A DNA stretch of 64,000 bases, taken from Geomicrobium sp. JCM 19038 (GTDB lineage: Bacteria; Bacillota; Bacilli; Bacillales; Marinococcaceae). Below are positions 54,882 to 63,694 of this stretch, piece by piece. Where the stretch lies: positions 146,913-210,912 of the forward strand of contig NZ_BAXA01000006.1 of assembly GCF_000698125.1 (NCBI RefSeq). Direction: 5' to 3'. Under the pieces are notes generated by a model, which saw only the letters and a program-made list of their open reading frames with translations, was not told where the DNA came from and searched no databases. The translations under genes and the position numbers were made by a program. The stretch's first letter is position 1; the number at the start of each line of letters is the position of its first letter.

Positions 54882-55283
54882 TCAATTAAATTGCAGTTGA
54901 TACGCTCTTCTTTTTTGCTCACTAACAGAAATGGTCATCAACGCACTCGTCAAACAAAGTACTGTACCGAAAATTGCCCAGCCACTGAGTAACGTTCCGT
55001 TTGAAAATGCCATCATCGTTAACGTCACGACGAAGAACGTAAAAAAACCAAAAAGTTGATAAATTCCTGACACAACTCGTAAAACCATCCGATTAGAGAA
55101 CGCAAGTGCAATCGGCACCGCAAAGAACACACTCACATAAGCCATTGCTACAATCACTTCACCGATAGAAGTAAACGAAAGATGCATCACACTAAGCGAC
55201 TGCGAAGCTACCATAATCACCATTATCATTGCAACTAACCAGCTCGCTACTGAAAAACCTAAACGAATATACACAAACATCAA
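54882..55283 (-). CDS. Four-span membrane protein, unknown
   Basis: A 133-residue protein with helices at about 10-30, 40-62, 70-90 and 95-118 and a basic tail SEQKRRAYQLQFN. No recognised family. Upstream genes run in the same direction. Confidence 0.65.
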   Translation of the reverse strand: MMFVYIRLGFSVASWLVAMIMVIMVASQSLSVMHLSFTSIGEVIVAMAYVSVFFAVPIALAFSNRMVLRVVSGIYQLFGFFTFFVVTLTMMAFSNGTLLSGWAIFGTVLCLTSALMTISVSEQKRRAYQLQFN

Positions 55284-55349
55284 TCCAATCCTACCATTGT
55301 TGTTCTATATCTATTAGTCGTAAACGTCAATTATGATACATATTATGTG

Positions 55350-55562
55350 CTACACAATACACTGAATGTCCCAGTGCTTACGAATCTCATCAACAATTCT
55401 AGTACGAACAACCACTCTCAAGTCAAAGTGTTTAAACAATGGTTGACCATCTTCAATCACAACATCTACCGCTCGACTTACATTCTGATCTAGAAGAATA
55501 ACCTTAACTTCGCCATTATGCTCGTCGACTTTAGTAATCTCACGAATCTTAATTTCTTCCAT
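55350..55562 (-). CDS. Small conserved-looking hypothetical protein
   Basis: A 70-residue, mostly beta protein: MEEIKIREITKVDEHNGEVK, then VILLDQNVSRAVDVVIEDGQ and FKHFDLRVVVRTRIVDEIRK. The second ATG (55562) is chosen because AGGAGG directly abuts the first. It has no membrane segment. Function unknown. Confidence 0.6.
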   Translation of the reverse strand: MEEIKIREITKVDEHNGEVKVILLDQNVSRAVDVVIEDGQPLFKHFDLRVVVRTRIVDEIRKHWDIQCIV

Positions 55563-56045
55563 TTCAATCATCCTCCTCGGTTCTCTCTCTATACAAACAC
55601 TTTACCACGTTAGTGCAAGATGAAAATATAGTTTATAGAATTGTTATGTTTATCTTTAATACGTGATAATTGCTTACAAAGTTTCAGTTTAGTGAGCATT
55701 TCGATTGAAAAAGTTGGAATAATTGCATGATCTAGTATGCCTTTTATCCGTTTATTCATTTGCTTGATTCTGAGATTTTCATTGCATTTTTTTTAATCCA
55801 CACTGCTTTAACCACCCTATAGATCTGCCAAGCACCCCAGACATACCAAAAAACACGAAGGTCATCTCCCTTCATGTTCACGATTATTATTTATTAATAA
55901 CTATTTAAGTAACAGGAGTCAATTGAGAATATTCATTAATGCTAATGCAACCATGTTGAACAAGTCTTCACTCATGACTATCTAAATTCTAATAGTTTAG
56001 CGCAGTGACCTTAATAATAAAGTTGTAAAACCTAAAATGAAACGA
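55563..56045. other. Intergenic region
   Basis: An imperfect hairpin CACGAAGG...CCTTCATG lies at about 55852-55876. No gene is supported in this stretch. Confidence 0.45.
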
Positions 56046-56774
56046 TCATGACGATCGTTCCAAAGGGCAAATCTTACAATAGTCTAAGTCTTCTTTTTTA
56101 TTCTCAATTCGATGGAATAGGCAGCATGTTTTTCTTGTGCACGCTGAGCCTAAAACGGCTTCTTCTTGCAAAAAGGGTTGTAATGGATTGGTATCCAATC
56201 CGAATAGTGAACCATCTGCTCGTTGTAAACATTGAAAGTCTGACAATAATTGTTCACGTTGTATCCACGATTCCGTTGATTGAAGAAGGCTTCGATAAAC
56301 CGAATGAATGCGAATCGCGATATTCTCCCAAAGAATTCTCGTAGAAATTCTCACAGTTGAAATCGCGCGAATAAGCGGCGTCATATGTTCCGTAAAGAAC
56401 GTCTGTAACGTGCGATCACGCCACTCAATCCGATTCTCGGCTGGACACGTATCCCATGGGCATTCCCGCTCTTGAATACATAGCTTTTTGCGTTCCTCAT
56501 TAAAAACACAGCCAGTTAACGGCATCGAGAGTGCCTGATTGTAATTGCCTAAGCTATACAATAACGAGCCTACGGTCACACGAGCATAGTACTTAATAAA
56601 CAATGATGCTGCGACTTTAATGTTCGGTGCTTCAATCTTTTCCATGTAACTCGTCAAGAAATCTCGACATTTCAATGGATCCAATAAGTGGTCCATACGG
56701 AATCCTGTTGTGTTCGATGTGTAACGCTCAATTCCAAATGAAGCTAAGCGTTCAATCGTTGCAGATTCTCGCAT
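56046..56774 (-). CDS. fhuF: FhuF-like siderophore-iron reductase
   Basis: A 242-residue protein. The ATG at 56774 follows AAAGGAG. The C-terminal SACTRKTCCLFHRIE, then DYCKICPL, gives the CC...CxxC cluster-binding motif of FhuF (the spacing between pairs is longer than in E. coli). FhuF holds a [2Fe-2S] cluster and reduces ferric siderophores in the cytoplasm. It is the last gene of the iron-uptake operon, 15 bases after the ATPase stop. Confidence 0.85.
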   Translation of the reverse strand: MRESATIERLASFGIERYTSNTTGFRMDHLLDPLKCRDFLTSYMEKIEAPNIKVAASLFIKYYARVTVGSLLYSLGNYNQALSMPLTGCVFNEERKKLCIQERECPWDTCPAENRIEWRDRTLQTFFTEHMTPLIRAISTVRISTRILWENIAIRIHSVYRSLLQSTESWIQREQLLSDFQCLQRADGSLFGLDTNPLQPFLQEEAVLGSACTRKTCCLFHRIENKKEDLDYCKICPLERSS

Positions 56775-56788
56775 CTTACCTTCTCCTT

Positions 56789-57628
56789 TCAAGCTTCTAT
56801 AATGCAAAGGCTCTCTTTTACACGACGAGCCGCTTTCTTGCTGTAAGGGATCGTCATCGGTGTTAATGTAATCGGGTCTTCAATCACTTCACAATCTAAT
56901 GCAAAGACTTGCTTCATCATTTCGGTCGTGACGACTTCTTCCGGACTGCCTTGTGCATAGATCGTTTTGTTCTTAAGCGCAATCATGTGATGCGCGTAGC
57001 GGGCAGCTAAATTTAAATCGTGCAAGACGATGACAATCGTTTTACCTTCCACTTCATTTAACATATGGCAAAGATCTAAAATTTCAATTTGGTGAGCGAC
57101 GTCTAAAAACGTCGTCGGTTCATCTAGAAGTAACGTTTCTGTACGTTGTGCTAACGTCATCGCAATCCACACTCGCTGACGTTGACCTCCAGATAAAGAA
57201 GTTACTGGGCGGTCTGCCATCTCAAACACACCCGTTGAAGTCATTGCTTCATTGACGATTTCCTCGTCTTCTACCGACCATTGTTTTAGTAGGGTTTGGT
57301 GTGGATAACGACCTTGTTTAACGAGTTGGGAGACGGTGAGGCCTTCTGGACTACTCGTACTTTGAGGGAGAACAGCGAGACGCTTTGCAATCTCCTTCGT
57401 TGAGAGCTGATCCATATCCAACCCATCTAATTCGATCGATCCACTTTTCGGTTTGAGCAACCGTGCAATCGAACGTAGTAACGTCGATTTTCCACACCCA
57501 TTTGCCCCAACCAAAATCGTTACTTTTCCTTTTGGAATGTCTAAGTCTAGCTCATCAATGACAATTCGATCTTTAAATCCGAGTGTAAGTGAATTCGTCC
57601 GTAACATTTCATCCATCACTTTTTTCAA
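56789..57628 (-). CDS. Iron-siderophore ABC transporter ATP-binding protein
   Basis: A 279-residue FecE/FhuC-type ATPase: Walker A ILVGANGCGKSTLLRSIARL, LAVLPQSTSSPEGLTVSQLV, signature SLSGGQRQRVWIAMTLAQ, Walker B LLLDEPTTFLDVAHQIEILD and IVLHDLNLAARYAHHM. The start is uncertain: TTG overlapping the permease stop, or ATG at 57616. It energises the two permeases encoded upstream. Confidence 0.93.
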   Translation of the reverse strand: MKKVMDEMLRTNSLTLGFKDRIVIDELDLDIPKGKVTILVGANGCGKSTLLRSIARLLKPKSGSIELDGLDMDQLSTKEIAKRLAVLPQSTSSPEGLTVSQLVKQGRYPHQTLLKQWSVEDEEIVNEAMTSTGVFEMADRPVTSLSGGQRQRVWIAMTLAQRTETLLLDEPTTFLDVAHQIEILDLCHMLNEVEGKTIVIVLHDLNLAARYAHHMIALKNKTIYAQGSPEEVVTTEMMKQVFALDCEVIEDPITLTPMTIPYSKKAARRVKESLCIIEA

Positions 57629-58665
57629 CCCTTTCGATTGCGATACAACAAATATAAAAAGAACGGGGCACCAATTCCTGAAACGAGTACACCCACCGGA
57701 ACATCAAGTGGCAAAAATGCCGTCCTTCCTATTACATCAGCGACAAACACCATCGTTCCACCGATAATCGCAGCCGTTGGAACGAGTAACGCAAAGGATC
57801 GACCGATTACGAAACGAGCAATATGCGGTGCCATTAATCCGACGAAACTAATACCTCCGGCGAACGCAACGGCGACGCCCGCTAAGATGACACTTACTGT
57901 AATCATGCCTAATCGTTGCCATTGAATGCGCGCACCTAGACTTTTTGCAACATCTTCTCCTAGTTGTTGCACATGCACAGCTCTTGCACAAAGAAGCGCC
58001 AAAATCATCGCACAACCAATCCACGGAAACATCTGTTGAACTGCACTCCAAGACGATCCATACACACTCCCAGTCATCCACACATAAGCCTGACTACTGC
58101 TATTAATGGGGCTAAAGATAATCATGAGTGTTGTTAAAGCACTCATCGCTGCATTAATCCCAATCCCAATTAGCACTAATCGTAGAGGTGAGATACCTTG
58201 TTTCCATGCTAAAGCGTAAATGAGTACAGAAACGATTGCTGATCCGAGCATTGCAGCTAACGGTAGGAGGCTCATCGGCAATACTCCGCTAAACGTTGTA
58301 ATAAAGAAGACCGCTGCAACAGCCCCACCGCCTGTAATACCAATGATGTCTGGGGAGGCAAGTGGATTACGAACCATCTCTTGCAGAATCAATCCCGATA
58401 CACCGAGCGCAGCTCCTGCGAGTAATGCCACTAACATTCTAGGTAACCGCAAGCTCTCAATGATAAATGTATTTGCACCTACATCAATGCCGATAAAATA
58501 TTGCAGGATCGCCAATGGAGACACCCACGTACTTCCAAGAGACAAACCGACGATCATGAGCACAACCATCATGAGAAACAAGCACAATGTGAACACGATC
58601 GGAACGATCGGTAATTGAAGGGAAAATGCACCAGACTGGGGACGTAGTGTGAACACTTTTTTCAT
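57625..58665 (-). CDS. Iron-siderophore ABC transporter permease (FecCD family)
   Basis: A 346-residue FecCD permease with about nine helices: LRLPRMLVALLAGAALGVSG, MVRNPLASPDIIGITGGGAV, ISFVGLMAPHIARFVIGRS and LPLDVPVGVLVSGIGAPFFL. It has the usual GLMAPHIAR loop that contacts the ATPase. It overlaps both neighbours by four bases and forms a heterodimer with the next permease. Confidence 0.95.
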   Translation of the reverse strand: MKKVFTLRPQSGAFSLQLPIVPIVFTLCLFLMMVVLMIVGLSLGSTWVSPLAILQYFIGIDVGANTFIIESLRLPRMLVALLAGAALGVSGLILQEMVRNPLASPDIIGITGGGAVAAVFFITTFSGVLPMSLLPLAAMLGSAIVSVLIYALAWKQGISPLRLVLIGIGINAAMSALTTLMIIFSPINSSSQAYVWMTGSVYGSSWSAVQQMFPWIGCAMILALLCARAVHVQQLGEDVAKSLGARIQWQRLGMITVSVILAGVAVAFAGGISFVGLMAPHIARFVIGRSFALLVPTAAIIGGTMVFVADVIGRTAFLPLDVPVGVLVSGIGAPFFLYLLYRNRKG

Positions 58666-59672
58666 GATTGTTTAAACCCTTTTCTAGCAATGTAAATGAA
58701 AAACGGTGTACCGATTAAAGCCGTTACAACACCAATCGGAATTTCTCTAGGTTGTATAGCAATTCGTCCAACAACATCGGCATTCAACATCAGTATTGCC
58801 CCAATGAACACACAGTATAGAATTAACCAAAGGTGTTGATGACCGACGAAGAAACGAGCAATGTGAGGAACGATTAATCCGACAAATCCGATCATTCCCC
58901 CAACCGCTACCGCTCCACCCGCTAACATGACTGCCACGAGTATGATCAACATCTTTAAAGCAAGTACTCTCTGCCCAAGACCTTTCGCAATCTCATCTCC
59001 TGTATGCAACAAATCCATAGGTTTTGCAATTAAAGCCGCAATAATCAAAGCGACCATAACGATTGGAATGACAGGCAGCAAAACTTCAATTGGACGGTTA
59101 GCAACTGTACCTGCCATCCACAGCAATACGCGATCAAGATTCGCTTCATTTGTAACGAGCAACCCTTGCGTAAACGAAACGAACAATGCATTAATCGCCG
59201 TTCCAGCTAACACGACACGCACCGGAGAAAACCCTTCGTCACCAACAGTACCAAGAACGTAGACGAGCACCGCCGCAAGCAATGCCCCTGCAAATGCAAA
59301 CCAAAACAGTGACGTTAATGCCTGAATTGAGAAGAATGAAATCGCAACAACGACAAAAAACAGTGCCCCCGCGTTAATTCCAAATACACCTGGGGACGCT
59401 AATGGGTTGCGCGTTAACGCCTGCAACATAGCACCTGAGACAGCAAGACTTAATCCAATTAAAATGGCTGACGCCGCGCGCGATAAGCGATGATACAAAA
59501 CGACGTGATCAGCATTTGTAGGGTCATACTCCATTAGTGCGTCAAACATTACATACCAAGCAACCTGTTGTTGGCCTACTTGAATGCTCATGTAGAGAGA
59601 TAGAATAAACAGTAGAATTAAGAGAATGAGGCCAATGATTTTTGACCTCGTCGTTAGTAGTCGCTCACGCAT
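58662..59672 (-). CDS. Iron-siderophore ABC transporter permease (FecCD family)
   Basis: A 336-residue FecCD permease, first of the pair: LSRAASAILIGLSLAVSGAM, LTRNPLASPGVFGINAGALF, MIGFVGLIVPHIARFFVGHQ and IQPREIPIGVVTALIGTPFF. It overlaps the second permease by four bases and starts three bases after the binding-protein stop. Confidence 0.95.
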   Translation of the reverse strand: MRERLLTTRSKIIGLILLILLFILSLYMSIQVGQQQVAWYVMFDALMEYDPTNADHVVLYHRLSRAASAILIGLSLAVSGAMLQALTRNPLASPGVFGINAGALFFVVVAISFFSIQALTSLFWFAFAGALLAAVLVYVLGTVGDEGFSPVRVVLAGTAINALFVSFTQGLLVTNEANLDRVLLWMAGTVANRPIEVLLPVIPIVMVALIIAALIAKPMDLLHTGDEIAKGLGQRVLALKMLIILVAVMLAGGAVAVGGMIGFVGLIVPHIARFFVGHQHLWLILYCVFIGAILMLNADVVGRIAIQPREIPIGVVTALIGTPFFIYIARKGFKQS

Positions 59673-59675
59673 GAC

Positions 59676-60650
59676 TTATTCCTTTTCGATACCATACATT
59701 TCGTATAAATCATCTAGCATTTCGTTGGCTGCGATATAACCCGCGCCCATGCTCCACGTCACTTCGTCGACCATCTCGACTTGATCATTCTCAACCGCAT
59801 CTAATTCTTCCCATAGCGGATGCTCTGTCCAAAGATCCCAAGACTCATCCAATTCATCTTCATCTTGGTTGCCTTGAAGATAAATAAAGAACTGATCACT
59901 GTTAAGTTCAGGGATGCTCTCTGTATTCGTTAACTCAATAAATGCCTCTTCAGCATCATAGGCTTCTTGTTGATTCTCAGGCATCTCAAACCCTGCATCT
60001 TCAAGAATACTTCCAGGGAACCCACCTACAAATAGACGCAATGAATCCGATCTGAAATTAATAATCGAACGCGTCATAGGGTACTCTTCGACTTGTTCCA
60101 TTTCTGATTTAAAATGTTCGATTCTTTCATCCCACGCCGTTAATAGCGATTCGGCTTCATCTTCAACAGCGAGCGCTTCGCCCATCATGTCTAACGTCAT
60201 CTTAAAATCATTCAGTTCATCAACAACAACCGTTGGTGCAATGCCAGACAGTTGCTCATAGATTTCTTCGTGACGTGACTGGGTTGCAATGATGACGTCT
60301 GGTTCAAGCGCTGCGATTTCTTCTAGATTCGGTTGAATTTCGTCACCTACAACCGTACTTTCACCTAAATCTTCTCGTAAGTATTCATATACCGGTGGTT
60401 CTAACCATGACTCCACAATCCCCACCGGTTCATAACCAAGAGCTGCAGCTGTGTCGTTCGCTCCTTGGAATAACGTGACAACCTTCTCAGGAGGTTCTTC
60501 GAATTCAGCGACCCCTAAGCTATGTTCCACTGTATATGATTCTGTGTTCTCTTCTGTATCTTGACCCGCATCACTTGTCGTCGGTTCGTCACTACCACAA
60601 CCAATTAATACAAGAATTGATGCAAGCGGAATTAAACGTATGATCTTCAT
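59676..60650 (-). CDS. Iron-siderophore-binding lipoprotein
   Basis: A 324-residue Peripla_BP_2 lipoprotein. The ATG at 60650 behind TGGAGG gives a signal peptide and lipobox LVLIGCGS (Cys18). The mature protein is very acidic and has VVTLFQGANDTAAALGYEP and LEEIAALEPDVIIATQSRH, typical of siderophore receptors. It is first in the operon downstream of a Fur box and is anchored on the outer membrane face. Confidence 0.93.
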   Translation of the reverse strand: MKIIRLIPLASILVLIGCGSDEPTTSDAGQDTEENTESYTVEHSLGVAEFEEPPEKVVTLFQGANDTAAALGYEPVGIVESWLEPPVYEYLREDLGESTVVGDEIQPNLEEIAALEPDVIIATQSRHEEIYEQLSGIAPTVVVDELNDFKMTLDMMGEALAVEDEAESLLTAWDERIEHFKSEMEQVEEYPMTRSIINFRSDSLRLFVGGFPGSILEDAGFEMPENQQEAYDAEEAFIELTNTESIPELNSDQFFIYLQGNQDEDELDESWDLWTEHPLWEELDAVENDQVEMVDEVTWSMGAGYIAANEMLDDLYEMYGIEKE

Positions 60651-60666
60651 GGCAACCTCCATTTGT

Positions 60667-60687
60667 TGATAATGATTCTCATTGTTG
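60667..60687 (-). promoter_or_regulatory. Fur box of the siderophore transporter operon
   Basis: TGATAATGATTCTCATTGTTG is close to the GATAATGATTATCATTATC consensus and lies 17 bases before the binding-protein ATG. It predicts repression by Fur when iron is plentiful. Confidence 0.85.
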
Positions 60688-60752
60688 ATTATATGCCTAT
60701 TCGGACGTGACCAACATAGACAATAACGACATCAACCTTAAGATTTCAGACA

Positions 60753-61472
60753 TTATTTAACAAAGAACTCTGATAGTTTATCTAATAAAAGATTATGCGA
60801 ATAGGCATTATAGCTCGTATACAAATGATTCGTGTCATACAACCCGTACAATTGTTTGTTTTTCACCGCTTTTAATGATTGCCATCGATGATCTTGATTT
60901 AATTGCTGCAAATGCTGAGTAACCTTCTTCACACTCGGCAATCGCTTGTGACTTCTATATAACGTTAGGATGATGCGATCCGCATTGATTTCCATAATCT
61001 CTTCTAGCGTAACTTCTTTAATATGAGCGATATTCTGAATGCTCTTAGGTACTTCCATCCGCAAGTCATCATACATGACCGCTCCCATATTTCTCATACC
61101 ATAAAGACAGTAGCCTATTTCTCCTATACCTACGACAATCACTGTCTCTTTCCCTATGTACTTTCTGAGGGAATCTCTTAAACTGCTAGCCTTTTGTTCA
61201 TACTGTTCTAGCCATTGTTGTGCTTCTTTTTCGCGATCGATTACCGATGCAATTTGTGTGAAGTGTTCTCGCCACGTTCCGTCATATGCAAGATTCACAA
61301 CGGGCGCAATCTGATTAATGATCGTTGACTTTATCTGTACTGCGTCACTCATCGGGGCCTTTTGAATGACTACATCCGGTTGAATTGTGAATAACTTATC
61401 CACATCTACACTTTCTTGCCCAATTTCTTCAACACCCGCTTCTTTCAAAGATAGAGGATACGAATGATTCAT
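60753..61472 (-). CDS. Periplasmic-binding-like domain protein, probably the C-terminal half of a Btr-type regulator
   Basis: A 239-residue cytoplasmic (no signal peptide) Peripla_BP_2 domain: VDVDKLFTIQPDVVIQKAPM, ASVIDREKEAQQWLEQYEQK and ADRIILTLYRSHKRLPSVKK. The start ATG overlaps the AraC stop (ATGA). In Bacillus Btr the AraC domain and a siderophore-binding domain are one polypeptide. The split here is therefore either genuine, with coupled translation, or due to a single missing base near 61470. Confidence 0.8.
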   Translation of the reverse strand: MNHSYPLSLKEAGVEEIGQESVDVDKLFTIQPDVVIQKAPMSDAVQIKSTIINQIAPVVNLAYDGTWREHFTQIASVIDREKEAQQWLEQYEQKASSLRDSLRKYIGKETVIVVGIGEIGYCLYGMRNMGAVMYDDLRMEVPKSIQNIAHIKEVTLEEIMEINADRIILTLYRSHKRLPSVKKVTQHLQQLNQDHRWQSLKAVKNKQLYGLYDTNHLYTSYNAYSHNLLLDKLSEFFVK

Positions 61473-62272
61473 AATTGCTGAATGGGCAGATGATTTAGCG
61501 CATACAAATGACCAGTAACAAGATGATGTAATGAGGCTACTTTTATTGAAACGATCGAGCGCTTCACATAGCTCTGTGGTGAACGTCCCATCTGTCGTTT
61601 AAACTGGCGACTAAAATAAAACTCATCTTTGAAACCAACATCAAAAGCTACTTCACGTATCGTTTTGTTTTTGTTTAGTAGAAGGCTCTTGGCATGAGTA
61701 ATACGTACACGATTTAAATAAGACATCGGACTTTCCTTATAGCGCGCTTTAAATGAACGAGAAAAGTAGTCAACGTTGACTCCTGCTCGCTGTGCTAAAT
61801 CACTACGTGTTAGAGGCGCATTATAAAAATGATCCATGTACGTCTTTGTATCAGCTAAACGTGTATGCAATGAATCTTTCTTTTGATCTTGTAATACTTG
61901 CATAACAAGATCGAGAAATTCATAAAACCGGTACGTTAACGTAAACGAAGACGCTTCTGAATCTTGCGAATCAGAAACAAGTTGCTCTACTTTACGTGTA
62001 ATAATTTCATTCATTGAGAATTCCACATACACGTTGTACATCGTTTCAAGAATGAGAACATTCTCGTCCTGATCTTTTTTGTATGCATTACAAACCAACT
62101 GAAACAAAACTTTCTCGTCGGCTAGACAATCTTTCGTTGCGATCACTTGTCTCTCATTCTTCTGTGCGATGTATAGACATTCCCCATCGATCGTATCGTT
62201 ATCTCCTTCAATCGCTCGTACAAATTCAAACATTCGTTCATCCACATATTGAGTGAACGTACATTGGTTCAT
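61469..62272 (-). CDS. AraC-family regulator of siderophore uptake (Btr-like, N-terminal part)
   Basis: A 267-residue AraC protein. An N-terminal sensing domain of about 165 residues is followed by two helix-turn-helix motifs: APLTRSDLAQRAGVNVDYFS and KNKTIREVAFDVGFKDEFYF, then SRQFKRQMGRSPQSYVKRS. It should activate the transporter operon when a ferric siderophore is bound by the adjacent domain. A consensus Fur box overlaps its promoter. Confidence 0.9.
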   Translation of the reverse strand: MNQCTFTQYVDERMFEFVRAIEGDNDTIDGECLYIAQKNERQVIATKDCLADEKVLFQLVCNAYKKDQDENVLILETMYNVYVEFSMNEIITRKVEQLVSDSQDSEASSFTLTYRFYEFLDLVMQVLQDQKKDSLHTRLADTKTYMDHFYNAPLTRSDLAQRAGVNVDYFSRSFKARYKESPMSYLNRVRITHAKSLLLNKNKTIREVAFDVGFKDEFYFSRQFKRQMGRSPQSYVKRSIVSIKVASLHHLVTGHLYALNHLPIQQL

Positions 62273-62286
62273 CGCCTCTCACCACC

Positions 62287-62305
62287 GATAATGATAATCA
62301 TTATC
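62287..62305 (-). promoter_or_regulatory. Consensus Fur box
   Basis: GATAATGATAATCATTATC is an exact 19-bp Fur consensus, 15 bases before the AraC start, and continues into a further ATTATAAT stretch. Confidence 0.93.
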
Positions 62306-62445
62306 ATTATAATATCATGAACAACGTTCAAGACTACACAAAATCGACTAAAATGTAAGTAAATTCCTTCAAACCTCCTATTTTCACGTACAAAAAAGAC
62401 CATAAACCGTTTCGTTAATGATCTTTTTCACCCTTTTTAGCTTAG

Positions 62446-63498
62446 CTATGGCAGTGTTACTACTCGAAACGCACTTGATTGTTTAGGCAAAGAGCCAATC
62501 TCAGTTTTCGTATCCATATCAATAATAGAAATTAATTGTCGATTTGAAAAACCAACATATGCTCGACGAGTATACGGGTTCAACCCAATCGTAACAGGGT
62601 TTGCGCCTGGATCAGCAACCGGAATTTCAGCAATGATCGCTGACGTTGTTTCGTCGATTACCGTAACGTACCCATCCCCATTAGTAACATATAGTTCATT
62701 AAATAAAGGGTCGATTTCAACACGGTTAGGACTACCGTTTACGACAATCGTGTTAACTAACGCCAACGTACTTCCGTCATAAACCGTCACTGTACCTCCA
62801 CCATTATTCGTAACATAAACAAGGTTCGTTCGCTCATCAACAATCACATCGCTTGGGTCAACTAATCCCTCTGTAAACGGTCCGATAATTTCATTTGTCG
62901 CACCATTTACAACGTTCATTTCATTGGCGAGTAACCCACCGCTTACAATATAAATTAAATTAGTTAGTGAATTCACTGCAAGTGCATTTAACGCTGAAGG
63001 AAAGACTCCTTCACCAATAACAGCTTCCACGGTAAACGTTTCCCCGTCAACGACAAATAATCTGCCCGTTAGTGTTGCCACATAAAGTTTATTTGTTGTG
63101 AAGTTGATTTCAATGGCCTCTGGATTAGGTCCTGGAGTTGAAAGTCCAAATTGTGTGATTAGACTTTCATCTACTGCACTATATACATACACCGTTCCGG
63201 GCTCATTTGCAGCTGCAATATACACATAATTTCGGTAAGGATCAACAGCAATCGCAAACGCAAATGAGAGAGGAAAAGTTGGCAACGTACCAATTTGTTC
63301 ATTTGTAAATCCATCAAAAACTGCTGTATTTCCTGGTAATGACTGTAGACCATATACCTTATTTAAACCTGTAGGTGCGGTCGGTGCTGGAGGAATTGTC
63401 GGTTGCGTTGGTGCCGTAGGAGCAGTCGGCGGAATAACATTAGCCGGACCGTTGATAAGGTTGTTATTAATTTCAATTCTTTTACAACAATCATCCAT
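62446..63498 (-). CDS. Spore-surface-type YVTN beta-propeller protein
   Basis: A 350-residue protein. The ATG at 63498 behind AAAGGAG gives [20 protein letters not shown], a proline/threonine-rich linker (PPTAPTAPTQPTIPPAPTAP), and then about seven repeats of the YVTN type (for example RNYVYIAAA, TNKLYVATL, TNLVYVTNN, FNELYVTNG, TRRAYVGFS). There is no signal peptide, as expected for exosporium or coat proteins. The INNNLING segment is shared with the divergent collagen-like gene, suggesting a common spore-surface anchoring motif. Confidence 0.82.
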   Translation of the reverse strand: MDDCCKRIEINNNLINGPANVIPPTAPTAPTQPTIPPAPTAPTGLNKVYGLQSLPGNTAVFDGFTNEQIGTLPTFPLSFAFAIAVDPYRNYVYIAAANEPGTVYVYSAVDESLITQFGLSTPGPNPEAIEINFTTNKLYVATLTGRLFVVDGETFTVEAVIGEGVFPSALNALAVNSLTNLIYIVSGGLLANEMNVVNGATNEIIGPFTEGLVDPSDVIVDERTNLVYVTNNGGGTVTVYDGSTLALVNTIVVNGSPNRVEIDPLFNELYVTNGDGYVTVIDETTSAIIAEIPVADPGANPVTIGLNPYTRRAYVGFSNRQLISIIDMDTKTEIGSLPKQSSAFRVVTLP

Positions 63499-63526
63499 AT
63501 AATCGCTCCTTTCTCTAGTATCTATA

Positions 63527-63535
63527 TAGCTTATG
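63527..63535 (-). promoter_or_regulatory. Sporulation-type -10 element
   Basis: Minus strand CATAAGCTA fits the CATANNNTA -10 consensus of sigma-K (and partly sigma-E) 29 bases before the beta-propeller start. No convincing -35 was found. Confidence 0.4.
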
Positions 63536-63694
63536 TACAGGTACCTCTCGCCCGTGTTAGTCGGAGTAACTATTTTATAGCTGATTACAAAAGATGGGTG
63601 CAGATGTTCACAACTTAATGCATTCAATCACGAACCTTTTTGACCTTATGTTCGTACAGTAACGTTAAAGGAGAAATCTATAGGGGGAATAGAA

